A stretch of 64,000 nucleotides of DNA from Mytilus galloprovincialis. Lineage: Eukaryota > Mollusca > Bivalvia > Mytilida > Mytilidae. The DNA lies in the NCBI RefSeq assembly GCF_965363235.1, contig NC_134842.1, positions 2,197,112 to 2,261,111 on the forward strand. Reading direction: 5' to 3'. Of the stretch, positions 44,855 through 56,440 are shown piece by piece. Position 1 is the stretch's first letter. The number at the start of each line of letters is the position of its first letter. The notes beneath the pieces are model-generated. The model saw nothing but the letters and a program-made list of their open reading frames with translations. It was not told the origin of the DNA and searched no databases. The translations under genes and the position numbers were made by a program.

Positions 44855-46582
44855 AATGAGGATTCACTGGTTGGAGTCTGAAGCAAGAAAAGGAAGATTT
44901 AAAGGCTTAGAGATTGAATTGTCAAGAACCATACTCGACATCATGCGAACTGGTTAATGGCTTGCCGAGGACGTCAACCTTCAGTGAAGGGGGAAACAGA
45001 CCGGAATGACGTGGAAGTCATTTTCCTACAGCGGGGAGAATGTAGTAGAGTGATTTTTATGATCATTTTATATATTGTAAAAATTATTTATTTAATTACT
45101 ATATTTATTATAAAGCTTAATTACATATTTTGAATATTGTATATTCAGTTTAAATTATTACTTGCAAACCTTATTTTTATGTATAGTAATATTCACGTTA
45201 TTTTCTATGAATATTCATTAGGGATTTACTTGCCAATGAATCATTGTATTTGATTGGCTGTTAATATTTTCGCGGTCAAGTTTAATTTCCTTTGTTTTGT
45301 ACCTGTACATTTCCACGGGACGATAGCCATGACAGTCCATTGAATTTATGTCTGTTTATCTTGACCACATAGTTTACTTGTAAACCTTATATATTTTGGA
45401 CAACATTATTATAGAATACTGTAAGTTACTTCTTTATTAACATTATTTATATTTTTCACGTAAATGATATTTTAGTAAAGTTTCTATTTTGCTTTGTAAC
45501 GTTCTCCTCATATCGCATGTATGTAACACAAGAACACGAGATGTACATGATAGTATTTTATTAAGCTAGAAGTATATGATTTTATAATCTACGGTTTATT
45601 TGCCACGGTAGAATTGTATTGTTAATTTGCGTACATTACTATTTGATTATTGTCATGAATAGTCTATATTTTATAAAGGACGGCTTATTAAGTGAAAGAC
45701 GGAAAAGTGTTTCCATTTATATAAAGTTATAGTTTTGTAGTAAATAGTTTTTATCAAGTACAAATATGAATGCGTAAAGAATATTTGTTACGTTGTATAT
45801 TTTTATAATTAGAGTCCGAGTATTTATGTTCGTATTTTGATTTCAGGACTCCATGTAATGTAATTATGTAAAACACATGATTGTGTGATGTTTATATGAT
45901 GTGCCGTTAACCGTATCAGTACAACTCACTCCACAAGTGGTAAGAGTATATTTATTTATAGTTTAACTTTGTTTATATTGTATTGTTAACATGAATTACC
46001 TCCCGTTAATTTGGAGCTTTTAATGAATCGATAATATTGACATCATAAGTCTTTATGATTATTATATTTGCAACTTTATGATTGTTGTATGATATTATGT
46101 AGTTAATTATTATACGTATTATATATTTTAATGAAGTCATTATTAATAAATGTAGATGTAACATTTATTATATACCGTTTGTAAGGTAAACCAGTATTTA
46201 ATACAAATACACAGATACACGTAAATTACGTATCACAATCCGATTTAGTGTATATTCAAAGGTCAAGCATTTGTAAAAGTACACGTGACACCCGATGTCA
46301 ATTTCATAGAATGTAAACATTGAACATTTTCTACTTGCAATACATTTTACTTGCTACTTAGTTAATAACTTTCAACTATACTATTTATTATATTTCTGTA
46401 TTATATAACCTGTGATATTCGTAAACGTATATATATTTATGTTATATGAAATAGCTTGTTATTTATATATGTTGTATAATTGCTATTTCAGACTTGTTAT
46501 TTACATACTGGTACAATAAAGCATCAGAACCCTTAGCTCTTGTTGGTGTTATTCATTAACGCATAGAAAACCACCTACTACA
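44855..46582 (+). mobile_element. Truncated second LTR element: internal end plus LTR
   Basis: About 185 bp of internal sequence ends in a purine tract (GCGGGGAGAA) directly before an LTR at 45,041-46,582. The internal piece contains the end of an unidentified frame. Only the 3' end of the element is here, so it is a broken fossil. It is unrelated in sequence to the Gypsy element next to it; the family is not assigned. Confidence 0.75.
45041..46582 (+). repeat. LTR of the truncated element
   Basis: 1,542 bp, starting TGTAGTAG and ending CTACTACA, a perfect 8-bp terminal inverted repeat. A poly(A) signal AATAAA lies near 46,515, about 65 bp before the end, as expected near the R-U5 border. 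Confidence 0.8.
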
Positions 46583-46619
46583 ATAGTAATGCAACTTTAA
46601 AGGAAATGGCCATTGTTAT

Positions 46620-46795
46620 ATTATTGTTCGTTTCTATGTGTGTTACATTTTAATGTTGTGTTTCTGTTGTGTCGTAGTTCTCCTCTTATATTTGATGTGT
46701 TTCTCTAAGTTTTAGTTTATAACCCAGATTTGGTTTTTTTTTCTGAATCGATATATGAATTTCGAACAGCGGTACATATTACTGTTGCCTTTATT
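46620..46795 (-). repeat. 'pagtat' repeat, minus strand
   Basis: 'ttgtgtttctgttgtgtcgt', 'ttctctaagttttagtttat' and 'cgaacagcggtacatattac' match the reverse complement of the 53,980 copies. Confidence 0.65.
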
Positions 46796-46799
46796 TATA

Positions 46800-46930
46800 T
46801 CAAATATCAATAATCTATCACGAGTATTTCCTATATAACTAGCTTAGGCAGAAAACGTTTCAATTGTTGACGCTATCGCTGTCGCCATCGCTGGAAAAAA
46901 ACAATTTCTATGCTTCGCTTTCCGCGTATA
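46800..46930. repeat. Degenerate tandem repeat (unit 3 counterpart)
   Basis: One shortened unit: 'atcaataatctatcac', 'aggcagaaaacgtttc', 'gacgctatcgctgtcgccat'. It is in the same relative place as 15,140 and 25,030. Confidence 0.55.
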
Positions 46931-47663
46931 TATTTTTGCATATTGTATTTTTAATTGTGTCGTATCCACTTTGCTCGAATACTAATAGAATGCCTATAAT
47001 ATCTTTTCTGTCTTAAATGAAATAGCATCATAAATGTGGTGCACACTGAATAAGCTGCATAATTTAAAAGTACGCACGACATTTTTTAGGCTACGAATAG
47101 ACAGAAAAACTACCATTCCTTCTAATCTAATTTTTTTTTTAAACGTGAAAAACGTCACGGTCACATGACATGAATATGTGTATGGACTGAAAGACAAAAA
47201 CTTTCAGCCTATCAGAAGATGTGGTCCAAATTAAATTAATAGCAATTTTTTTTTTAATAAAACAAACAAACTTCGGAATAAAAACAATCGGAACTACATT
47301 AATATAGTGTTTAGTGCAATACAAACGTGTTTATGCAATATCAATAATGTATGTTGTCAGTTTTCCATACCGGAACATCGGAGTTCACCCCAGATTTTAA
47401 GAAGGTCCGATACTGTCATTTTAAACTGTTGCAGTGCTAATATTGATTTTCATCCTGTTTTGATACATTTAAGCTGAATTTCAATTGTATTGTTGCTGAT
47501 GAATACATTTCATACTTCACACAGCTAGTTGTACTGATTTAAAAAGGTGTACCTGTTCCAGTTCCATTTGTTTAGTGGTAACGTGTAAGTCACACTACAT
47601 TGTATATTGTCGGTGTCCATGTGGGATTTTTATCTAAACTGTTTTCGGATCTGTAATTCAGCT

Positions 47664-47908
47664 AGCGTTTGTTAGTCTTGTATTATTTTTAATTCTAGTT
47701 TCTTGTGTACAATTTGGAGTTTAGTATGGCGTTCATTATCACTGAACAAGTATATATATATTTGTTTAGGGGCCAGCTGAAGGACGCCTCCGGGTGCGGG
47801 AATTTCTCGCTGCATTGAAGACCTGTTGGTGACCTTCTGCTGTTGTCTGTTCTCTGGTCGGGTAGTTGTAACTTTGACACATTCCCCATTTCCATTCTCA
47901 ATTTTAAA
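47664..47908 (+). repeat. 'gcctcc' repeat inserted in unit 3
   Basis: Sits precisely between 'gtaattcagct' and 'aaactttagaacgg', which are contiguous in unit 1 at about 16,615-16,630. Landmarks as at 7,380. A clean, unit-3-specific insertion without an obvious target duplication. Confidence 0.75.
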
Positions 47909-48410
47909 CTTTAGAACGGTCAATATAGCATATTAAACTTTAGTCGTTTGCAGTTTGTAATAAGTAATTATCATGATTGCGGTTCTTAAACCGCGTTACA
48001 CATTTCATCCTCATAATAAAGTTCAATGTGGACAGAAAAAGTGCCAATGATCCGACTCTTTTGTATTTATCGGTGGTGTCAAAATGATAATGATATGCGT
48101 CTTAAAACATTATCATTTATATTTATGACAAAGCAATTATCACTTAATAATCTTGTAAACAGCTTGTAATTATATTAACGTATTACAAACTTGGCAGCAT
48201 TACAATAACGATACCCGTTATAATCTTACAACTAATTACTCATTTCGGATAATAGAAATACATAAGGTCTATTAAATCTTATATTTAAAATAGAAACTAT
48301 ATCGTCATGGTTCATTTGAATTCAATAGATATGATCGGGTATCCAGAATATTAAATAGATTATGACAAAGGAAATTGGCAGGTTTAAATTTAGTTTATTA
48401 TGACGGCGAT

Positions 48411-48416
48411 TATAAG
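48411..48416 (+). promoter_or_regulatory. TATA-like box of 82-codon gene 3
   Basis: TATAAG followed after 5 bp by the palindrome at 48,422, as before gene 1. Confidence 0.45.
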
Positions 48417-48421
48417 TAGCA

Positions 48422-48438
48422 TGACCTTGTCAAGGTCA
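48422..48438. promoter_or_regulatory. 17-bp palindrome, nuclear-receptor-type site
   Basis: TGACCTTGTCAAGGTCA, identical to 17,141-17,157 although surrounding bases differ, and 123 bp before the ATG. The AGATAA motif follows at 48,450. Confidence 0.55.
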
Positions 48439-48561
48439 TGTAACTTTTCAGATAAGTGTTCTATTTAATAACTTGATAATTTGGCTTTGTATATCAGTAT
48501 ACATTACGGAAGTCAATCTGAGAGGATCATAACTGCACTTTACTAAAAGAAAACAAACAAA

Positions 48562-48810
48562 ATGGCGTCCAAAACAAAGTTAACCCAGTTCAGACGTCGG
48601 TATCTTTCTGAATCTGAAATATCTGTGATCCAGTCCCCAATACCATGTCGACTTGGAGAAGTGTACAGAAACATTGCAGACACATATTTCAATGAACCAA
48701 CCAAGGAGCACTCACAGCACCATAAATCTTTGGAACTTGTGTTTAGTGGCAACGGACGAAACATACTGAAGATGTTATACATGTTCTATGTACTCAAGGA
48801 ATACACGTGA
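48562..48810 (+). CDS. Small unrecognised protein, family copy 3 (82 aa)
   Basis: The most diverged member: 82 residues, about 62% identical to copy 2 by hand count (31 replacements), yet the same length with no gap. It begins MASKTKLTQFRRRYLSESEI and keeps the core CRLGEVYRNIADTYF exactly at 29-43, then varies strongly at 44-70 (NEPTKEHSQHHKSLELV). Within the core, seven codons differ between copies, all silently. The ATG context is aacaaaATGG. A donor (GTAAGT, 48,826) lies 15 nt after the TGA; a good acceptor (ttttctattcag) ends at 49,348, and AATAAA stands at 49,660. This gives a complete gene model of two exons. Function unknown; a soluble cytoplasmic or nuclear protein is the default reading. 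Confidence 0.75.
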   Translation: MASKTKLTQFRRRYLSESEISVIQSPIPCRLGEVYRNIADTYFNEPTKEHSQHHKSLELVFSGNGRNILKMLYMFYVLKEYT

Positions 48811-48825
48811 AATCACACTGACATT

Positions 48826-49348
48826 GTAAGTATTGTAAGAATATATATATATATATATCAAATGTCCTTAAAGCAATGTACGAAACTGTGTAAAACTGGC
48901 AACGTATGATACTATTATAGCTAGTTCTGCTTACCTCTCAAATGTCTGAAAACAACATCACCCTGAAGTTTGAGAAGCCATAATACATTAAATTATTTAT
49001 GACAGTACAACAACTCATTGCCCTTTACTTGTAATTATTTGAAAAACGCAATGTCGACGGTTATATTGGTATCTTTTGGGAATAAAAGTGATGTTGGTAC
49101 ACTTTATTTCGTTTGTTTCTTTCTTTAATCTTAAGCATAAAGTTTGGTCACAATATAACACTAAAAAGACACCATGCCTAATATATATCGTACAATGAGT
49201 CGGCTAGAATCAGCCCTTCTAGTAATTCTTTCATACTGAGGTCAAAGATCCTGTTCAAACTTTTCCTTTTTCATATATATATTACATGTTTTAAAAAGGT
49301 ACACTTAACTACTACAACATGTACAACGCTATTTTCTTTTCTATTCAG
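48826..49348 (+). other. Probable 3'UTR intron of gene 3
   Basis: GTAAGT donor at 48,826; pyrimidine-rich acceptor ending at 49,348. It is shorter than in genes 1 and 2 and lacks their repeats. A short AT microsatellite lies just inside (about 48,842-48,858). Confidence 0.45.
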
Positions 49349-49690
49349 AATTGTGCAATACTAAGCCTAAAAGAATATCTAGGACAGCCCTGAAAACGTT
49401 CCGAGAAAATGGATATATCGTGATAGAAACAAGATTTATTCAGCAGTGATCATGAAGAGCAATTATTTCAATTGAGAGAGATGTGTTAATTTACCTTGAA
49501 GTTCGGTATTGGTGATTATACGCTTCGTTCAAGTTTTCAAACTATGACGGAAACTGACTAAAATGATATGACATTGTTGAGACTCAGTTGGAATACTGTG
49601 TGAAGCAATTGACGAACTGATTATTCTTAATTAAGGAAAAACAAAATTGTGTAATCACAAATAAATTAGAATTAATATTGCATTGTGTAT
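49349..49690 (+). other. Probable 3'UTR exon of gene 3
   Basis: Starts AATTGTGCAATAC after the acceptor and includes an AATAAA signal at 49,660-49,665 followed by a GT-rich stretch (attgtgtatttcc). No open frame of note. Confidence 0.35.
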
Positions 49691-49854
49691 TTCCTTCGTT
49701 AATCCATATCTTTGATATAGCATTCAGATATGGCTGAGTGTTTTATATATTCATCTATTGGGTAAATACATGAAACTTATGCGTCAAACACAGCTGATAT
49801 AATGTCCAGATGATGATGAAACTAGTTTTATTCCGAGCTTTATTTTAAACTCTG

Positions 49855-50170
49855 TTGGCAGGTAAGTATCCATTAATGGGTTCTGTTATTCTATTTTGTT
49901 TATTAAATTTCCCTCTTCGATTAAACTGTGAAAGGATTTTTTTTATACACAAACATAAGGTCCTTTACCAAGTCAGGAGTATGGCAGTTGTTATCTTACA
50001 ATCCGTATATGTGTATGTTGGATTTGTGTTTGAGTGCTGTTGTTCCGTTCTTTCCTCTTATAGTTGATTTGTTTCCCTCATTTTTAGTTTGTAACCCGGA
50101 TTTGTTTTCTCAGTATCGATTAAGACTTTTGAACAGCGGTATACTACTGTTGCTTTATTTGCTATCGCCC
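49855..50170 (-). repeat. 'pagtat' repeat, minus strand
   Basis: 'ttgatttgtttccctcattt', 'gtttgtaacccggatttg' and 'gaacagcggtatactactgt' (reverse complement of the element start). Two small open frames over it are by-products. Confidence 0.65.
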
Positions 50171-50599
50171 GCTTGTTAGTTGTACTAGACAATGATCTGA
50201 CCTCACTGGCGTTAAATAGTTTAAGTAAAATTGATTCCCTGCTACTAGTTTTCCGTGGATTGAGAGTTAGTTTGTCATACATATGATAAGAATCTCAAAA
50301 CACATATCAATGTCAGATTATTGGTCAGAAATATAATATTTGAATTAAATATCTCTGGCATTGATTGAACAGTCAAAACTGTCAACGGTGATCTCTACCC
50401 GAGTCATTTGCATCTTATTTGTACAAACATAATATAAGTGAGTCTACCAGGAACTGCACCTATTTTGGCATATGTATAATATCAATGTCATTGTGTTTGG
50501 CATGCAGTAAATAACTTTATCAGCAATGCACTATACACATGGATACAGTATTCAAAATATATAAAATGTTAAAGAATTCCAAAACAGATCTAACAACAG

Positions 50600-50890
50600 T
50601 ACTATATACTGCTGTTCAAAAGTTATAAATTGATTGAACAAGAATAAATCCGGGTAGCAAACTAAACCCGAGGAAAACACATCAACTTTAAGAGAAAAAC
50701 AACGGAACATCAGAAACTCTAAACTATAACAAAATCAAACACCAAGGTCTATAGAAACGAAGAGCCTGATAACAGCTGCCTTATTCCTGACATTGTACAT
50801 GATATCTAAGTACAAATGAAGGATTGGTTTTATTGCTAGCCAAATCTCCAGCTTATATAGCAATGCTACAAATACCGCTAATATGACAAC
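50600..50890 (+). repeat. 'pagtat' repeat, plus strand, diverged
   Basis: 'acagtactatatactgctgt', 'aaatccgggtagcaaactaa', 'cgaggaaaacacatcaact' and 'ttcctgacattgtaca'. Confidence 0.6.
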
Positions 50891-51760
50891 ACCACGTGAC
50901 TGGAACATAGTACAAACAAACCCAAGAACGCTATAGTTTTAATCAGACCTAATCTGTTGCACTTTTAAATGAGTGGATGGGTAAAATTGTCGTTTTAATT
51001 AAACCTAACCTGAGGCACTTTCTAAATGGTGGATTTGTAAAAATATTGTTTTTATTAACCTAATCCTAAAGCACTGTCTAGTGGTTGGATGGTTAAAATA
51101 ATCGTTATGATTGAACCTTACCTGATGCACTTTCTAATACTTATTTCACAAAGACTGGGTGTTTGGTTACACATACATTTGTACTATGATCCGATTAAAC
51201 TTATTGAAGTGCAAGTATTATTATATAAATGTGTGTTCTTTATCTAAATCTTATAATTATATTTCATGCACATTAGTTATGAAGTGATGCATGCTGCAGA
51301 TATTATTACTATGCTATAATAGCTGGTAGTTTTTGCACCCTTATGAAGCGAATGAACCCACATTTGGTGCATTAAATACAAACAAACATTGGCACTTATT
51401 CAAACCCCATTTAACGGGAAGGATCAAGGCTTCGTATATTATATTTATAGGTAGCATTAGATTATTACTTCATCATATTAAAAGGACGGAACAACCAAAC
51501 AAAATAAGAAAGACATTATAATATCAAGCGACTAAAAAGTAAAAAAGTAAAAACATGAGAGAAAATTATGAAAATGTTAATTCTACGTTTAACGATGTGT
51601 AATGCCACTGCTGGTGGACGTTTCGTCCCCGAGGGTATCACCAGCCCAGTAGTCAGTACTTCGGTGTTGACATGAATATCAATTATATGGTCATTTTTAG
51701 AAATTTTCTGTTTACAAAACATTGAATTTTTGCGAAAAACTCAGGATTTTCTTACCCTAG
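50891..51760. other. Spacer, weak internal repeat
   Basis: Three loosely repeated phrases 'aaacctaa.ctg..gcacttt.taa..gg.gga' at about 50,945-51,135 with a period near 60 bp. No gene seen. Confidence 0.4.
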
Positions 51761-51764
51761 GAGT

Positions 51765-51945
51765 AGATTATCTTAGCCGTATTTGGCACAACTTTTGGGA
51801 ATTTTGGGTCCTCAATGCTCTTCAACTTTGTATTTGTTTGGCTTTTTAACTTTTTTGATTTGAGCGTCACTGATGAGTCTTATGTAGACGAAACGAGCGT
51901 CTGGCGTATAAAATTATAATCCTGGTACTTTTGATAATTATTTAA
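51765..51945 (-). repeat. 'cgtctac' repeat, minus strand
   Basis: 'agattatcttagccgtattt', 'gagcgtcactgatgagtct', 'acgaaacgagcgtctggcg', 'aatcctggtacttttgata'; one of the longer copies. Confidence 0.75.
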
Positions 51946-52268
51946 AGGTTATCCCAGCACCTTTAACACGTTCAATGAATATTATTGTAATACTTCTCAT
52001 GTCCTATAGTGGTGTCAAGCAGCTAGATTTTTTGCACTTTTGCCCTTAAAACCAAAAATATAAACATGGAGTGAATTTCAATAAGAAAGCAAAGAAAATC
52101 GACAAAAGACATCTAGATATTATGTCGAGCTCTAATTCGACACGAAACCAGAAACAAAGTGAATAAACTTAACAGAGACTAACAAAGATGTGTTATCACT
52201 TAACCTAAAAGTAAAGATTTAACTTCACTATCATGGAACACGAGCTTTGAAATTGGTTTTTTTTTCAT

Positions 52269-52803
52269 TTAAAGGGGCACTAGCTTCGAAATATATAAAC
52301 AATCTAAATTATAATTTGTTTTGACTGATCATTCATTAAAGTGAAATGGTGAAACAATAAATATTCCGCTTTTAACAGGCAGTAATGGTTCAATTTTGTC
52401 AAAATAAGCTAAGAAACATTAATGATGAATTATTAACTTACTCGACCCACACAATATCAGGCTTATACAGGTAAAAAAAGATGATTAACATGAAATAAAC
52501 ATAGAAAAATCCTATTGCACGAGTTCGCTATCTATCTATTTATATCTATATTTATTTATATATCGTTCATACGACCATCGGAGGTCTTCGAAGATCAACG
52601 CTATAGTAAATTAGATGAAGTATAGGCAAACCACACACGAAAAAAAGCTACATGATATCGAGAACATGCCCAGTAAATTGTTTATTTTAGACTTATTATA
52701 ATTTAGATAAAGGTTTAACATATTGTTATAGATCAAATATGATAATTGGAGTCAAATCGGTGAACATGAATTTGACAGCTAGCGCCCCTTTAATAGCCGT
52801 ATT
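52269..52803. mobile_element. TTAA-flanked MITE (piggyBac-like target)
   Basis: A 527-bp element (52,273-52,799) with imperfect terminal inverted repeats AGGGGCACTAGCT / AGCTAGCGCCCCT, flanked on both sides by TTAA (52,269-52,272 and 52,800-52,803). A TTAA target duplication is typical of piggyBac-type transposition. No transposase, so it is non-autonomous. A short TATC/TTTA microsatellite-like run lies inside near 52,525-52,560. Confidence 0.8.
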
Positions 52804-53970
52804 CAAATATTAAAGTAGAACACTATATACTATTACTGATTTGCAGGTAGAAAACGGAGTCGAAATAATCGGAATTGCAATAACCCCTAACCGAAGAGAG
52901 AACCAAGACATATAAACCAATATAACTTGTACAATGTGCATAATGTATCCACAGACTATTCTAACGGATATGTTAATTGTATGGCTACTTAATAAAACGC
53001 TTAGAATCCCGATTTGCTATAATTTATTTTTGAAAATTCAAATAACAAGTTACATTACATTGAAAAAAAATAAGACGTATAGGAAAGTGGGCAGTAATCG
53101 TGGTTGACATAATATAAGTCAAATGAACGAAAGGTGCGTGTGTACAAAATTTCCGCTTGGTACCTATGATGATTTTATGACATAATTACGAGTAATGCAT
53201 CCCTTTTCTAAGCTAGTTTGATTATTTCATGTAGTCATAAACTAAAAAAAAAGGTTTTTAATATATGAACCAAAATTTAAATGAAAAAAAACTTTCATCA
53301 TATTTATATAAACATTACCTTAATTTATCTATAAATTTAAAGTTTATAAAGTGTCATTGAACTGTTCCACATACAGGCAATAATGGCATGATAAACTTGA
53401 TAAGAAGTACATGTGTATTTAGGTCATGTTAATAAACAAACTCCATGTGACTATCTACTAACCTGGTGATATAGTGAACTACGCATTTGTTTACATGTTA
53501 TGTTATTAAATATCACGTGATTACCAAGATGAACAGTTTTTTGTTATAAATTTAAATGTTGATTGACAAGAATGTTTTTAAGAGTTTAAGTAAATTTAGG
53601 TAGCTGAATTTAATAAACCTTTTAATGATAGAACATCCAAGGATAATTAAAATAATATATCAAATAAGTCATAATGATGTGGTGAAATCACAAAGGACCA
53701 AACAACTCAAAGACAAAAAGGCATCATTTGGTATATGTGTATGAATCAATTTTGATATTGTTATCAAAGAAATACTAATTAATCAATCAGGATGCCTAAT
53801 ATGATCACTAATAACTATACAACCGTTCGGTTTTGAAGTCAGGTTATCAAGTCACGTAATTTGTTGAAGGGGGCATCAACTACGATTTACAATAAAAAGA
53901 ACTTAGTTTGGCACCAAATTGCCAAAAAAGATGCATGGAAAACGTCAATTGTCCAACAATACAAATGAAG
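52804..53970. other. AT-rich spacer
   Basis: Over 1.1 kb without a gene or a repeat I can match elsewhere in the window. Confidence 0.4.
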
Positions 53971-53974
53971 ACAA

Positions 53975-54840
53975 ATAAATAAAGGCAACAGTAGTATACC
54001 GCTGTTCAAAATTCATTAATCGATAGAGAAAAAACAAATCCGGGTTACAAACTAAAACTGAGCGAAACATATCAAATACATAAGAGAACTACGACACAAC
54101 AGAGACACAAAACCGAAATGTAACACACACAGAAACGAACTATAATGGAACAATGGTAATTTTCCTGACTGGTGGGTTGAACCTAGTTTTGTGGCATGCC
54201 AAACATCCCGCTTTAATGGCAGTGTTAACTATAACATCAAAATGACAACATTACACGACAGGGTTACAATAAAATAAATAAACAGATAAATGGGAGAAAT
54301 AAAGGCAACAGTAGTATACCGCTGTCCAAAACTCATAAATCCATGGACAAAAAACATAATCGGGGTAACAAACTAAAACCGAGGGAAACGCATTAAATAT
54401 AAGAGGAGAACAACGACACAACATCGAAACGCAACACACACAGAAACGGACCAAGCAACAGACAAAACACCACGAGAAAAACAAATATAACATCAAAACC
54501 AAATATGTGAATTTGGGATAGACAAGTACCGTGCCACGTCTTATCTCAATATCTCAATAATAAGAGAAAACACAAACGACTCAACGTTAAAATGCAACAC
54601 ACACAGAAACGAACAATATTATAACAATGGCCATCTTCCTGACTTGGTACAGGACACTTTTAAAGGGGAATAAAAGTGGTGGGTTGAACCTGGTTTTATG
54701 GCATGCCAAACCTCGCACTTTAATGGCAAAGTTAAATATAACATTGAAATGACAACATAATATTACAAGACTACAATACAATTAAATAGGAGAACACATT
54801 AGACAAAGAAAAACATGATCAATAGATAACAAAAGGCATC
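53975..54840 (+). repeat. Three head-to-tail copies of 'pagtat' repeat
   Basis: Copy 1, 53,975-54,290, is the fullest: 'aaaggcaacagtagtatacc', 'tccgggttacaaactaaaac', 'acacacagaaacgaactata', 'ggtgggttgaacctagtttt'. Copy 2, 54,295-54,540, repeats the first half. Copy 3, 54,555-54,840, carries the second half ('ggcatgccaaacctcgcac'). The junction between copies has 'aataaataaacagataaatggga'. This could be nested insertion or a tandem array. Confidence 0.75.
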
Positions 54841-54844
54841 AGGT

Positions 54845-54995
54845 TTAAAATTCAATACGCCAAAAACGCGTCTTGTCCACACAACCCTCACCAGTGACGC
54901 CCAGATATAAAAGTTTGAAAGTGAAAAAAGTACAAAGTTGTACAGCACTGAAGATCAAAAGTTGAAAAGGTTTTGCCAAATACGGCATTGTTTGT
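54845..54995 (+). repeat. 'cgtctac' repeat
   Basis: 'caatacgccaaaaacgcgtc', 'ccctcaccagtgacgcccag', 'tttgccaaatacggcat'. It directly abuts the triple repeat. Confidence 0.7.
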
Positions 54996-54999
54996 ATGC

Positions 55000-56240
55000 C
55001 CGGGATAAGAACATTCTTATTATATATGGTATGATTGTAGACAAAGACAAAAGGAATTCATATCCTGTAAATTCAGAATTATTGTGAGATTTGTTTTATT
55101 GCGAATAATACGACCGGTTGAGTACCGCAAAAAGGGAATTCGTATTCTATAATTATTTACATATGTCGGTATGCATATTTTCTAACAACCGCAATAATCA
55201 ATCTAACATTTATTTCCATTCTTCAAAATTGAAAAACTAAAAGCATGCAATAATTTCTGATATATTACAATAGACTACAACGAGGCCTTCTATTGTTCAC
55301 TCACAATTTTAAACCTGTTCGGGTTAGAAGACATGGAATTCAAGTGCAACTAAATTAGATAACGAATACGGAAATATATCTTATGATCAAGTACAACACC
55401 TACAAAACAACATCTCCATGATATAAAGGTGGTTGACTTTATTTCATCATGCCTGATATTTAAAATTAGATCTAGAGGCCTTTAAGAATATCTTTAGTTT
55501 CCGTTATGTGACAAAAAGATGATATAATGATAGTTTATTTACCAAGGTGAACTCACAGAAGACAAATACTAGTAATGAAAGAAAACAGTTTGGCACACAA
55601 AGTGCATTGGGATAACAGATCAGTGGCGGATCCAGAAATTTTCATAAGTGAGGGCCTACTGACTGCCTAAAAGGGGGCCCGCTCTGGTTATGCTTCATCG
55701 ATTCCCTTTTATATGATGTATCACCTGTCAAACCAGTCTTACTTAAGCACAACGCAATAGGCAAGTCCAAGAACATGTAAATTTCAATAATTCGGTCATT
55801 CATGTAGATAATTGGATCGTCTTTTTTAAATAATTCTAAAAAGTAAGGACACTTGACAAAATATATTATTCGATCAACCAATTCATATTGGTGACCTATG
55901 ATCATTGTTTAAAGTTTTTAAATGAAACGGCTTTAGGAATATTCAATTGGATACGATATCAATATGTTTGTCAATAAAACATGTTGAATGTTACCACAGC
56001 GTATAAATAAGATTGGCAATGAGACAAATTCCATCCAAGACCTAACTGCGTTAAATTAGGAGTAATATGTGCATGATGCCCAATCATTTAGTAACTGTGT
56101 AATGTTTTTTCTGTGTTGCCTTTTGTGCAATTGGATGTCGTTTGGGTTCATATGGTTGAAACACTATTTCATTCCCATATTGAGTGAACTATAGATTAAG
56201 TGCCAAAACTATAGTTAGGATGATGATTAATTCTACATAG
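55000..56240. other. Spacer, no gene supported
   Basis: Contains a 'cagtggcggatccagaaatt' phrase near 55,622 like that near 365. The 87-codon frame on the minus strand at 55,642-55,905 has no conserved feature I recognise. Confidence 0.4.
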
Positions 56241-56254
56241 CTATGGCAAAAAGT

Positions 56255-56440
56255 AATATCACAAAAATACTGAACTAAGAGGAAAACCTAACGAATAGAG
56301 TACAACTGTCATATTCCTGACTTGGTACAGACATTTTTTTATGTAGAAAATGGTGAATTGAACCTGGTTTAATAGCGCTAAACCTCTCACTTGTATGACA
56401 GCCGCATCAAGTTCCATTTGTTGACAACTATGCGTGAAAA
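56255..56440 (+). repeat. Dispersed repeat ('actgaactccgagg' family)
   Basis: 'atcacaaaaatactgaacta', 'gaggaaaacctaacg', 'ttcctgacttggtacaga', 'tgaattgaacctggttta'. Also at 57,120-57,235, 33,430-33,570, 30,905-31,090 and 13,720-13,850. Confidence 0.6.

Noticed and set aside
48543-48782. Minus-strand frame overlapping gene 3.
   Set aside because: Exists in one copy only, whereas the plus-strand frame is kept in all three copies with silent changes in its core.
55642-55905. 87-codon minus-strand frame as a gene.
   Set aside because: No recognisable motif, no splice or promoter support, and it overlaps a likely repeat remnant near 55,622.
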